Part shown: piece by piece, positions 7,434 through 14,049 of the stretch
How the letters are laid out: every line of letters begins with the position of its first letter
Numbering within the stretch: position 1 is the first letter of the stretch
From: Sutterella sp.
Lineage (GTDB): Bacteria; Pseudomonadota; Gammaproteobacteria; Burkholderiales; Burkholderiaceae_F
Assembly (NCBI GenBank): GCA_020025915.1
Contig: JAHHRH010000035.1
Coordinates: 1-14,049 of the forward strand
Direction of reading: 5' to 3'
DNA: 14,049 nt
The notes under the pieces: model-generated
What the model was told of the DNA's origin: nothing
What the model saw: only the letters and a program-made list of their open reading frames with translations
Databases searched by the model: none
Program-made: the position numbers and the translations under genes

Positions 7434-8864
7434 TTAATCGAGTACATTCAAAATAATGCGGGGCGTTGGATACTTGTAAGAAGGACCTACATCGGCATTT
7501 TGGTCTGGCGTAACAGGTACCGTACGAACATAATGTCGGCGCATCTGGACTTCAGATAGGGCTTCTAAGGCTTCAGCCTTTTCTAGTGCTTCAGCCTGAA
7601 GGGCAATATCGTCCAGTAGGGTATTGACGTCAAAGTTAGCGGGCGCAAAGATCAACTCATGAATGCCACCTGCTAAGCGCATACGTAAGACGTCCAAAGT
7701 ATGATTTTCATCCCACAAACGCTCGCATTCAACGTCGCTGCAATAAAGTGCTGCTAAGACAAGTCCAGCCAAATCAAGATCGGCATCTTGGTCTTCAACA
7801 CAAGCCATCAAATCTTCAACAGCTTGCGCAACCGCATTAGGATTCATATCCATCATGTTCGAGACGATGTCTTGGGCGGCCAGCGTCCAATCAGAATCAG
7901 CTCGCACCATCATCATGAGACTTAACAACCCTAAGATACGGTCGGCCGACAAGTTGGCCGACTCATAGGTATGAAGTTCATGGTCCCAAAGTAGTACACC
8001 GCATGTTTCGAGCAACTCAAGTAACGCGACCGTTTCGGCATCCTTTTCTTCATTGATCGTGTAGGGGCTATTCAATTGATTCAAGGCAACCAAACCCTTT
8101 GCGACCAAACGGTCAATCACGGGACCATCGGTCAAAATAAAGGGCATGTAGCGAGAGGGGCCTAAGGCATTATTGTTGACCCAACCTTCAACAATGGGCT
8201 TTACATACAAGTTACGATGTAAGCAACGCATGTCTAGTTCGTACATCAGAAGGTCTGGCGTCAATCCCTTTTGGATCGCCAACTGCTGTAAACGACGACC
8301 AAAGAAGATCCCTAAAGCACCTTCGTCCATGCCGATCAGCATATCGCCTTCGACCGTATTATTGAGGTTCGTAATACGGTCGTCCTCACTAAAGAGACTA
8401 TCGAGTAACCCCGTATAGGTAGCAATCAACAAGAATCTAGGTTGTGCCTGCAAAATGCGGATGAGCGCCGTGCGAAGTAACAAACGGACGTCCTGTACTC
8501 GGTTGGCGCCCTCAGACATCGCCATCAAAAGCGGATAGTCAAAGTCCGTAATAACCAAGGCATCGCAACTTCTTAGTGCATCAATCCACTGGTGCGTCAA
8601 GCTATCTATTTCACCGGATTCAACAACCTGCATGAGGCTACCCGTATGGAGCGTCATGTCAGCAATACGCGCGGCTAATTCAGGCTCCTGGGTAAAGCGT
8701 TCAGGATTTGCACGGACAACATAATTGCCCCCTTCAAGCATCAAAGCGGTGAGGGGATTAAAGATCCGAGCACGCGGATCGAATGTCTGAGCTGTCAACT
8801 CGTTGGATTCGGAACCGCTCTTGCGGTCTTTTGGCGGAATATATTGAAATTCTGTATAAGCCAT
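7434..8864 (-). CDS. 476-residue protein of unknown function
   Basis: I do not recognise this family. The protein is acidic and mainly helical, with no signal peptide or convincing membrane helix, so probably cytoplasmic. Visible landmarks are a proline-rich start (YIPPKDRK), a hydrophobic strand followed by an acidic turn (ALVITDFDYP, 102-111), GALGIFFGRRLQQLA (182-196), a methionine-rich helix (LGLLSLMMMV, 311-320), an acidic stretch (VEDQDADLDLAG, 356-367) and an alanine/glutamate-rich helix near the end (418-440) that could be a coiled coil. The ATG at 8864 has no strong Shine-Dalgarno. The next methionine is Met42 (ALMLEGG), which would lose a plausible start, so I keep the long form. 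It is monocistronic and converges on the lipoprotein pair, and codon use looks like that of its neighbours. The complete frame and own terminator make it a real gene. Confidence 0.75.
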   Translation of the reverse strand: MAYTEFQYIPPKDRKSGSESNELTAQTFDPRARIFNPLTALMLEGGNYVVRANPERFTQEPELAARIADMTLHTGSLMQVVESGEIDSLTHQWIDALRSCDALVITDFDYPLLMAMSEGANRVQDVRLLLRTALIRILQAQPRFLLIATYTGLLDSLFSEDDRITNLNNTVEGDMLIGMDEGALGIFFGRRLQQLAIQKGLTPDLLMYELDMRCLHRNLYVKPIVEGWVNNNALGPSRYMPFILTDGPVIDRLVAKGLVALNQLNSPYTINEEKDAETVALLELLETCGVLLWDHELHTYESANLSADRILGLLSLMMMVRADSDWTLAAQDIVSNMMDMNPNAVAQAVEDLMACVEDQDADLDLAGLVLAALYCSDVECERLWDENHTLDVLRMRLAGGIHELIFAPANFDVNTLLDDIALQAEALEKAEALEALSEVQMRRHYVRTVPVTPDQNADVGPSYKYPTPRIILNVLD

Positions 8865-9096
8865 GACGATCTACTTAAATGTCTCTGAGCTTCAAAGACT
8901 AGCAGAAACCCAGATTGTTTGCCTAATCCGCCCGTCTATTGAGCGCATTTTCTTTGTGGTTTCTCCCAATTTAGCCGAATGGCAAAAGGTTAATCGTAGT
9001 TTAACAAGTTCCGCGGAATTCTCTATCCAATGCCAAGCGTTGAGTGAGGATGGATATACATGGTCAGCTCCCTGTTTGCAAGGTTCGATCTTCTGA
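8863..9096 (+). CDS. Small doubtful ORF, 77 residues
   Basis: Starts head to head with the 476-codon gene, overlapping its start by two bases. The translation (MTIYLNVSELQRLAETQIVC..., ending SAPCLQGSIF) has a protein-like mix of hydrophobic and polar residues, but no ribosome site precedes the ATG and I know no relatives. The opposite strand also has a 76-codon frame here (8892-9122), so openness alone means little. It may be the upstream region of the 476-codon gene or debris from the insertion that left the transposase scrap next door. Confidence 0.25.
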   Translation: MTIYLNVSELQRLAETQIVCLIRPSIERIFFVVSPNLAEWQKVNRSLTSSAEFSIQCQALSEDGYTWSAPCLQGSIF

Positions 9097-9162
9097 AGGT
9101 GTGGCTTCTTAATCGATTTCACAAAGACAAATGATGCTTTTAATACTCTTCAGACGTTTTAG

Positions 9163-9336
9163 TTCCGAACGGTAGAGTTGGAAAGGAATCGTTGGGATAA
9201 CTCTGTAATGGAGAACTTGAACGGGATGCTGAAGACCGAGTGGTATTGCTACCCGAGACTGAGGCATGATAAAAAGCTGACCTCACCCGAACAGGCGATG
9301 AAGGAGATTCAGACCTGCATCAATTATTGGAGCTAG
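9163..9336 (+). pseudogene. IS3-family transposase C-terminal fragment
   Basis: The frame open from 9163 to TAG at 9334 reads RWDNSVMENLNGMLKTEWY and ends MKEIQTCINYWS. The DNxVMENxxGxLKTE block is the part of the IS3-family OrfB (rve/DDE) that carries the catalytic Glu. The downstream helix corresponds to the usual E-I-x-x-Y-I-x-x-Y-N segment, but the fragment stops where R-x-H-x-x-L would follow. The two catalytic Asp residues, OrfA and the element ends are absent. This is a short relic, from a different IS3 lineage than the one at 12745-13481. Confidence 0.75.
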
Positions 9337-9339
9337 AAA

Positions 9340-9380
9340 GAGATATCGCTCCCCTAAAGAATTTAAGGAAGCGATATCTC
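9340..9380 (-). terminator. Hairpin downstream of brnQ, possible terminator
   Basis: GAGATATCGCT (9340-9350) is a perfect complement of AGCGATATCTC (9370-9380), extendable with one mismatch. On the minus strand the stem is followed by only a broken T-run (TTTCT). It is 95 bases past the brnQ stop and the best candidate for ending that transcript. It could also be a relic of the neighbouring insertion sequence. Confidence 0.5.
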
Positions 9381-9474
9381 ATAGTGCCATTTAAACCGCC
9401 GTTGTCAAAACTGTCTGACAAACTGGGGATAGTTCATCGACGGGGTTCTTTGTGGTTTTGCTTGACTTAGTGTT

Positions 9475-10821
9475 TTAGCAAGCCTTCGTGCAGCAGCACT
9501 TCGTGGTCGGTACAGTAACCTTCCAAACGAGGCCAACGACGTAACCCACGACAGCAAACGGGATCCAAGCGAGGCCGTAGCTAGCGAGCGGCACATAAGC
9601 CTTGATCATTTCGCCTACAGCACCGAGGTTGACGCCAGCCGTTTCAAGACCGCTCACAGCAGCCATCACGAAGGTGAAAGCCGTGGTCCAAGCGTACACG
9701 CATTGACGACCACCAAAGAGCTTGTCCGTAAAGAGAAGGACGATCAGGATGACGCAGAGCGGATAGACAAACATCAGGACCGGGATCGTAGAGACGATGA
9801 TGGTCTTAAGACCGAACATGCCGATCAAGAAGCTCACGACCGTGAAGAGCAAGCAATACTGCTTGTAAGTCAGACGGCCAACAAGGCGCATGAAGTAAGC
9901 CGAGCAGCACGTGATAAGACCGATAGAGGTCGTCAGACAAGCAAGCAACACGATGAAAGAAAGAAGCACAGCCCCGAGGTTACCAAAGAGCGCCATTGCA
10001 GACTTCGCAAGCACGGGAGCGCCAGTCTCCTGCATGCCGATTAAGACAACACTTTCAGCACCAATCTTCGCGATGAAGAAGTAGATCACAGCCAAGAGTG
10101 ATACAGCGATGATGCCCGACTTATAGACCTGAGAAGCAATTTCGCTTGTGGTCTTCGCACCACCTTCTTTGACGAAGTTCGTCACGAGCGTAGCAAAGAC
10201 AAAAGCAGCGATAGCGTCAAGTGTGTTGTAGCCATCTAGCACACCCTGAACCGTGGCGGTCAAACCGTCGGCATAAGCAGCCTGAGCAACCTGGACTTCG
10301 CCAAGCGGCGTCACGATCGACTTGGCGATCAAAGCAACGAGCGTCAGAACAAGGGCTGGCGTAAGGAGCTTACCCACACGGTCGACCAACTTCTGTGGCG
10401 AAGCAGCTAGCCAATAAGACACTACGAAGAAGAGAACCAAGAAGACCCAAAGGCCCGTTTCAGCAATGCCGTCACTCAAGAAAGGACGAATGCCAATTTC
10501 ATACGCCACCGTGCCCGTACGCGGAATAGCGAAACACGGACCGATGGACATGTAAACCACGACCGTATAGAAAAGGCCATAAATAGGATGAGCACGACCA
10601 GCAGCTTCCTGCAAGTCATTGCAACCAGCATAGCCCATGGCCATAATCGCCAACAAAGGAAGGCCTACACCAGTAATGCAGAACCCAATAAAGGCCCACC
10701 AGTAGTTTTCCCCGGCGGCCTGACCCATAGAGGCAGGAAAGATAAGGTTACCTGCGCCGAAAAGGATTGCAAAGAGCATGAGGCCGATTGCAACATAGCG
10801 CTTATTGTTTGTTGTGTCCAT
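9475..10821 (-). CDS. brnQ: Branched-chain amino acid:cation symporter BrnQ (LIVCS family)
   Basis: Inner-membrane carrier that takes up leucine, isoleucine and valine with Na+ or H+. The N-terminal block YVAIGLMLFAILFGAGNLIFP and then GFCITGVGLPLLAIMAMG, SIGPCFAIPRTGTVAYEIGI and FVFATLVTNFVKEG are BrnQ hallmarks. About 12 membrane segments are expected. From the ATG at 10821 it is 448 residues, close to E. coli BrnQ (439). The start is uncertain: the frame is open upstream to ATGs at 10854 and 10908, and none has a strong ribosome site. The 10854 start adds 11 residues (MDSTNKNRYIF) that look like a duplicate of the next 11 (MDTTNNKRYVA). I prefer 10821 because family members begin near there. 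The C-terminus is odd: CCCTKAC gives four cysteines in the last seven residues. A TATAAT on the minus strand at 10918-10923 may be its -10 box, though I see no good -35. Confidence 0.93.
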   Translation of the reverse strand: MDTTNNKRYVAIGLMLFAILFGAGNLIFPASMGQAAGENYWWAFIGFCITGVGLPLLAIMAMGYAGCNDLQEAAGRAHPIYGLFYTVVVYMSIGPCFAIPRTGTVAYEIGIRPFLSDGIAETGLWVFLVLFFVVSYWLAASPQKLVDRVGKLLTPALVLTLVALIAKSIVTPLGEVQVAQAAYADGLTATVQGVLDGYNTLDAIAAFVFATLVTNFVKEGGAKTTSEIASQVYKSGIIAVSLLAVIYFFIAKIGAESVVLIGMQETGAPVLAKSAMALFGNLGAVLLSFIVLLACLTTSIGLITCCSAYFMRLVGRLTYKQYCLLFTVVSFLIGMFGLKTIIVSTIPVLMFVYPLCVILIVLLFTDKLFGGRQCVYAWTTAFTFVMAAVSGLETAGVNLGAVGEMIKAYVPLASYGLAWIPFAVVGYVVGLVWKVTVPTTKCCCTKAC

Positions 10822-10908
10822 AAATATGTACCGGTTTTTATTGGTTGAGTCCATAGACCTGTCTAGGTATTCGGAATTCGGGCCGAACCCCTTATCAAGT
10901 GACAGCAT

Positions 10909-11340
10909 CTAAATTTCATTATATGGATCAGTAACAGAAAGAAACATAGGGTAAATAGCTTAAGAAACCCAATGGCTCTAGGTTTTATCGGCAGTATTAC
11001 TTCGTGAGGGCAAAGTAATACTCAACCGATTGGCTTTTCCATATAACAAAGTTGATAGAAAATTCTCTATACTCCCTCAGATCTTTGCCAATTTTCAGGC
11101 GTCTTATAGCTGATCGTTGGGGAGATGTATGTCACATTTTGAATTTCCCTAGCATGATTGAAAAACGACTCATTGAATCGAATTCTCGTTAACGCACTAG
11201 GAGTGCTGACAGAGCATTTTGAGCGGAAATTTTTTATATTACCCAAAAAAAGGCATTTCGTGTGATGGAGAGGCGACAAACAATGCTGAACTCTTGTCAG
11301 TGTGCCACTCGCGTAAATGACGTTTCTCTCACAGCCAGCC
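10909..11340. other. Intergenic region between brnQ and ppk2 with a strong hairpin
   Basis: No convincing gene lies here; a 97-codon minus-strand frame (11067-11360) has an unprotein-like composition and overlaps the ppk2 terminator, so I do not call it. The notable element is at 10987-11030: AGTATTACTT (10993-11002) pairs perfectly with AAGTAATACT (11013-11022) around a 10-base loop, and outer arms ATCGG (10987-10991) and CCGAT (11026-11030) extend the stem across a small asymmetric bulge. A second small stem, AAACC/GGTTT, sits at 10965-10985. A minus-strand TATAAT is at 10918-10923. The rest is AT-rich with no feature I can name. Confidence 0.5.
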
Positions 11341-11380
11341 AAAAAAATGCCTCGATCCAAATTGCGTGAACCGAGGCATT
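11341..11380 (-). terminator. Rho-independent terminator of ppk2
   Basis: AATGCCTCG (11346-11354) and CGAGGCATT (11372-11380) form a 9-bp stem with a 17-base loop. On the minus strand it is followed by a seven-base U-run (11341-11347, overlapping the stem base). It lies 30 bases past the ppk2 stop. Confidence 0.9.
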
Positions 11381-11409
11381 ATTGTGTTAGAAGAGTAGGC
11401 TGTCAAAGA

Positions 11410-12591
11410 TTATTTATTCGTGTTGCCATGCGTAAAGCCAAAGCGCATGGCGGAGCTCTTAGAATCTGAATTGAGATAAGCACCTGGTATTAAGTTACCA
11501 GCACGACCCACGATCAACGGGTCAATCGCGCCCACTTTCTTCAAATCACGACCGTCATACTCAATCAACTGAAGTAATACACGGATCGCATTCAAGCGAC
11601 CACGGCGTTTATCTTCATTACGTATCACCGTCCAAGGCGTATCGGCCGTATCGGACATATGGAACATACGTTCGATCGCGATCGAGTATTCGTCCCACTT
11701 TCCCATCGAAGCAATATCAACAGGCGACAACTTCCAACGCTTCAACGGATTATCTTGACGGCCACGGAAGCGACGTTGCTGCTCATCTTTACTAATCGAC
11801 AACCAGAACTTAATAATGTGCGTCCCGCTACGGATAAGGCTACGTTCAAAGTCAGCGACTTCTGACAAGAAGACATTCGTTTGCGCCTGCGTACAGAATC
11901 CCATCACCGGTTCCACGACGGCACGGTTATACCAAGAGCGGTCAAAAAAGACAATTTCACCAGGATTCGGCAAATTCGCGACATAGCGCTGGAAGTACCA
12001 CTGCCCCTGTTCAGCTTCTGTGGGCTTAGACAAAGCTACAACTCGGGCACCGCGAGGATTCAGATTTTCGGTAAAGCGACGAATCGTTCCACCTTTACCT
12101 GCAGCATCACGGCCTTCGAAGATCACAATCACCTTTTGGCCGGTGCGCTTTACCCAGTCCTGGAACTTCAGCAATTCAACCTGAAGATCGTAGAGTTCAT
12201 TTTCGTAGCTATTCAAAGGATAGCGGTGCTTATAGGGATAGCCGCCCGTACTAAAGTTTTCGCTCAGCGCGTTGACGTCTTTGCGCTTCTTGGGGAACAA
12301 GCCTGCCTGGTTGGCCTCTTTTGCCAAAAGCAACTTAAAGAGGTGATCGATTTCTTCTTGCGTAGCATGTGTACGCAAGCGTTCGAACACGATATCGGCA
12401 GAGGCCTGCGGGCTTTCCAACGGGGTATCGCGCAATTTATCGCGCAGGTATGTCACAGCCTGGCGAATTTGATCAAAAACCAAGGACTCACTTTCGACCG
12501 TCTGCATCGATGTCTGAGGCATGTTATTGCTGTCATACGCTGAAGGGATATCCACCTGGTCGTCTTTATTGTCTTGAATGCGTTTGTTCAT
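11410..12591 (-). CDS. ppk2: Polyphosphate kinase 2 (PPK2), class I type
   Basis: Cytoplasmic enzyme that transfers phosphate between polyphosphate and nucleoside diphosphates, making ATP or GTP from polyphosphate or the reverse. The P-loop fold is plain: Walker A GRDAAGKGG (160-168), Walker B VFFDRSWYNRA (214-224) followed by VVEPVMGF, and an arginine-rich lid RRFRGRQDNPLKRWKLSP (273-290). The single PPK2 domain and lid sequence fit class I (nucleoside diphosphate) enzymes; substrate preference cannot be read from sequence by eye. The core starts near residue 117 (GYPYKHRYPL), so the 393-residue protein carries an N-terminal extension of about 115 residues, the first 30 polar and probably disordered. 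AGGGA lies eight bases before the ATG at 12591. It is monocistronic with its own terminator. The assignment as PPK2 is firm. Confidence 0.95.
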   Translation of the reverse strand: MNKRIQDNKDDQVDIPSAYDSNNMPQTSMQTVESESLVFDQIRQAVTYLRDKLRDTPLESPQASADIVFERLRTHATQEEIDHLFKLLLAKEANQAGLFPKKRKDVNALSENFSTGGYPYKHRYPLNSYENELYDLQVELLKFQDWVKRTGQKVIVIFEGRDAAGKGGTIRRFTENLNPRGARVVALSKPTEAEQGQWYFQRYVANLPNPGEIVFFDRSWYNRAVVEPVMGFCTQAQTNVFLSEVADFERSLIRSGTHIIKFWLSISKDEQQRRFRGRQDNPLKRWKLSPVDIASMGKWDEYSIAIERMFHMSDTADTPWTVIRNEDKRRGRLNAIRVLLQLIEYDGRDLKKVGAIDPLIVGRAGNLIPGAYLNSDSKSSAMRFGFTHGNTNK

Positions 12592-12672
12592 GTTTTGTTT
12601 CCCTTTGATTGATCAATGGTGGGAAGTTCAACTTTTTAAAGTTTACTCATCAATAGAGCGTGTCGAAATGAG

Positions 12673-12703
12673 AATATCCCTGACTTTTACCTCTTTATGT
12701 CAA
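12673..12703 (-). promoter_or_regulatory. Possible ppk2 promoter
   Basis: On the minus strand a perfect TTGACA (12698-12703) is followed after 19 bases by GATATT (12673-12678, four of six matches to TATAAT). The spacing is longer than ideal, so the assignment is weak. It would give an untranslated leader of roughly 75 bases. Confidence 0.3.
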
Positions 12704-12744
12704 ACTACTTCATAACTAAAATTGAGAGGGTTATAGAGGCCCCA

Positions 12745-13481
12745 ATGGCAATGACTTACTCGCCCGAGTTCAAGAATCAAGTCGTCAGTCGAATCCTGTC
12801 AAGGGAGTTAACAATCGAAGACGCTCATCGTACATATGATGTCGGTTACGCCATTTTGCACAGATGACTCAAGCTGATCAAAGATGGGGGGCAAGCAATT
12901 CCGCTCTTTGTGGCAAGGAACTTAAATCGTTTGTTCCGCTGCCCCGCGGAATGAATCTTCGCGCTGCCATTGCTGCTGAGGGACACTGTCAAGTCTTGTG
13001 TTTTGACTATCCTGAAACTGGTCAATTCTGTCGCTCACACGGCATCACCTTTGAGGAACTCACCCAAGCAGTCGCTGAGCTCAACGCTGACAATCTTGTG
13101 AAAGACCAAGCAATTTCTCGAAGTCGTCCGAGGGTTAACAATAACAATCCTTACAGTGAGTCTCTCTTCAAGACCATGAAGTACCGCGGCTACATGGGTA
13201 AGCGTCAGTACCGTTCCCTGGATGATACAAAGACGATTCTCTCTGAATTGGTCAAGAAGTACAACGAGGAGTGGGTGCACTCCGGCATCAATAATGTGAC
13301 GCCTGAGAGCCGCTTCAAAGGTTATGACAGTTGAATCCAAGACCATCGATGTTTGGTGCTTCTCCAGGCTCGCGAGCGCAATCCCAATCGCTGAATTAGC
13401 GGTGTCGTTCGCCAGTTCCAAATGGCTAGCCCCCAATTCCTTAATCTCGACAGACCATCACGGCTGATTGGGTCAAGCTAG
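12745..13481 (+). pseudogene. Frameshifted, internally deleted IS3-family transposase (OrfA-OrfB remnant)
   Basis: The start (ATG 12745, MAMTYSPEFKNQVVSRIL) is a typical IS3 OrfA helix-turn-helix opening. It is cut by TGA at 12865 where HRWLKLIKDGG would be expected, so TGG has become TGA. A second frame (12864-13334) holds the end of the OrfB rve domain: RVNNNNPYSESLFKTMKYR, with the catalytic Glu in YSESLF, then KKYNEEWVHSGINNVTPESR. A third frame near 13350-13481 continues with LQARERNPNR, stop, then SPQFLNLDR, matching the usual QARERNPNRW...P..V.LN tail; again the stop falls on a Trp codon. The middle, including the HxDxG part of OrfB with two catalytic Asp residues, is missing or unrecognisable. 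The gene is dead. Confidence 0.8.
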
Positions 13482-13539
13482 GAAGGCTAGTTAATAGAAG
13501 AGGGGACCCGCAATGGCAGGGAGCAGACTGTTCATTGGC

Positions 13540-13775
13540 CAAAAGCGAGTTGACGCGCTTCGGATCGCATAATCACGGCGTAGTACATTTCACCACGCCC
13601 CTCCCACCGTGAGGACATCGGGATCAACAGAAGTGGTGTGACCCACGTCGTGCATAATGTCGTTGTCTGTCATCACGTAGCCCAACTGGCCGATGATGTT
13701 GAATTGGTAATATGCTTGTCGGCATATGCCTGGAAGCCGTAGTAATGGTCTTGAATAAATCGAATCATTGCTGTC
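13540..13775 (-). pseudogene. Decayed fragment resembling an autotransporter beta-barrel
   Basis: Reading the minus strand across two frameshifts gives a coherent stretch: YYGFQAYADKHITN, then FNIIGQLGYVMTDND, then TTSVDPDVLTVGG, then RGEMYYAV. The alternation of aromatic and polar residues and the landmarks GxLGY-x-x-T-x-ND, D-x-DVLTVG and GExYYAV recall strands of the C-terminal beta-domain of autotransporters. The longest single frame is only 62 codons and ends in TGA at 13590, so the piece is not functional. The identification rests on memory of the family's style, not a search; it may be another barrel protein or chance. Confidence 0.35.
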
Positions 13776-13808
13776 CAAGAACCATTCTCAACTCATTTTT
13801 TGGACAGC
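13770..13808. repeat. Short inverted repeat
   Basis: GCTGTCCAA (13770-13778) and TTGGACAGC (13800-13808) are perfect 9-base complements separated by 21 bases, extendable by three positions with one G-U pair. No T-run follows on either strand, so it is a weak terminator candidate. It sits on the border between the barrel-like fragment and the last ORF and could mark an insertion or recombination boundary. Confidence 0.5.
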
Positions 13809-13848
13809 TAGGTAGTGCTCAATAGATGTAAAACAGGTAATAAAAAAT

Positions 13849-13900
13849 TGGCCTCAAATTTATAGTTAAGTTGCACTAAACACTATCAAACCAGAGGCCA
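13849..13900 (-). terminator. Large-loop inverted repeat with T-run, doubtful terminator
   Basis: TGGCCTC (13849-13855) pairs with GAGGCCA (13894-13900) around a 38-base loop. On the minus strand the second arm leads into AATTTTTTATTA, as in a terminator, but the loop is long. The right arm also contains the possible ribosome site (GAGG) of the ORF starting at 13907, so on the + strand it could fold to hide that site. Confidence 0.3.
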
Positions 13901-13906
13901 TCCAAG

Positions 13907-14049
13907 ATGAAGATTCAAACAATCTCCTTCTTTGCGCAAAATATCAATCATATCCCGCGACTTGAATTGATCAATAAACACACCAAGCAGATCATTTTAG
14001 GGTGGGTCTGGACAAATCGCTCAAAGATCTTGCGACGGGAGCCAAGTTT
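13907..14049 (+). CDS. Start of an unidentified ORF, cut by the window edge
   Basis: ATG at 13907 opens a frame of 47 codons that runs off the window (MKIQTISFFAQNINHIPRLE onward). GAGG at 13894-13897 lies nine bases upstream. I do not recognise the protein. The opening loosely recalls some IS4-type transposases (a short F-x-Q-x-x-x-x-IPR-x-E-x-x-x-x-x-H pattern), and the surroundings are full of IS debris, so a transposase start is possible. A frame change near 13998 would give GLDKSLKDLATGAKF, so it may also be broken. Confidence 0.35.
   Translation, partial: MKIQTISFFAQNINHIPRLELINKHTKQIILGWVWTNRSKILRREPS

Noticed and set aside
9163..9336. The two IS3 relics could be the ends of one composite transposon carrying brnQ and ppk2.
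   Set aside because: The preserved blocks differ (VMENLNGMLKTE versus NPYSESLFKTMKYR), so they come from different IS3 lineages and cannot form matching ends.
11067..11360. A 97-codon minus-strand open frame between brnQ and ppk2.
   Set aside because: It runs into the ppk2 terminator hairpin, has no ribosome site or domain, and has an unnatural composition.
11881..12543. A 220-codon + strand frame opposite ppk2.
   Set aside because: It is the shadow of a firmly identified gene with all its catalytic motifs on the minus strand.
12865..13390. Two TGA codons in the IS3 relic fall where Trp is expected, hinting at UGA read as Trp.
   Set aside because: Intact genes here use TGG for Trp and the cysteine-rich and other genes end cleanly; the relic also has frameshifts and a deletion. 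Ordinary decay explains the stops.

Overview
The window looks like chromosomal DNA from a Gram-negative proteobacterium of moderate GC content. The signs are two tandem outer-membrane-type lipoproteins, Shine-Dalgarno-led genes with short intergenic gaps, intrinsic terminators and IS3-type transposase remnants. A gut betaproteobacterium such as a Sutterellaceae member would fit the style of the proteins, but that placement is a guess from memory and nothing here (no rRNA or marker gene) proves it.

Layout from left to right. A possible C-terminal scrap of a + strand gene ends at 57. A 940-codon minus-strand gene (128-2950) with its own terminator follows; its product appears to be two copies of the same multi-domain unit. 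Divergent from it is a RutG/UraA-type pyrimidine permease (3249-4565) with a recognisable promoter, a structured leader and a strong terminator. Next comes a decayed IS4/IS1634-like transposase (4662-5355). A minus-strand gene (5488-6087) joins a ribbon-helix-helix-like (DUF1778/TacA-antitoxin-like) N-terminus to a very cysteine-rich, metallothionein-like segment and a basic tail. Divergent from that are two adjacent paralogous lipoprotein genes (6335-6793, 6796-7320) with SmpA/BamE-like features. A 476-codon minus-strand gene of unknown function (7434-8864) converges on them. After a small doubtful ORF and an IS3 transposase C-terminal scrap come brnQ (9475-10821, minus, branched-chain amino acid:cation symporter) and ppk2 (11410-12591, minus, class I polyphosphate kinase 2). 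A structured 588-base intergenic region separates the two. The right end (12745-14049) is a graveyard: a frameshifted IS3 transposase, a frameshifted fragment resembling an autotransporter beta-barrel, an inverted repeat, and the start of an unidentified ORF running off the window.

There is no single pathway here. The intact genes are mostly single-gene transcription units, each with its own terminator: nutrient uptake (pyrimidine, branched-chain amino acids), polyphosphate/nucleotide metabolism, envelope lipoproteins, and three genes without a clear assignment. The most interesting item is the cysteine-rich RHH-like protein. The second is the tandemly duplicated 940-residue protein. No CRISPR array, tRNA, rRNA, prophage or defence island was seen.
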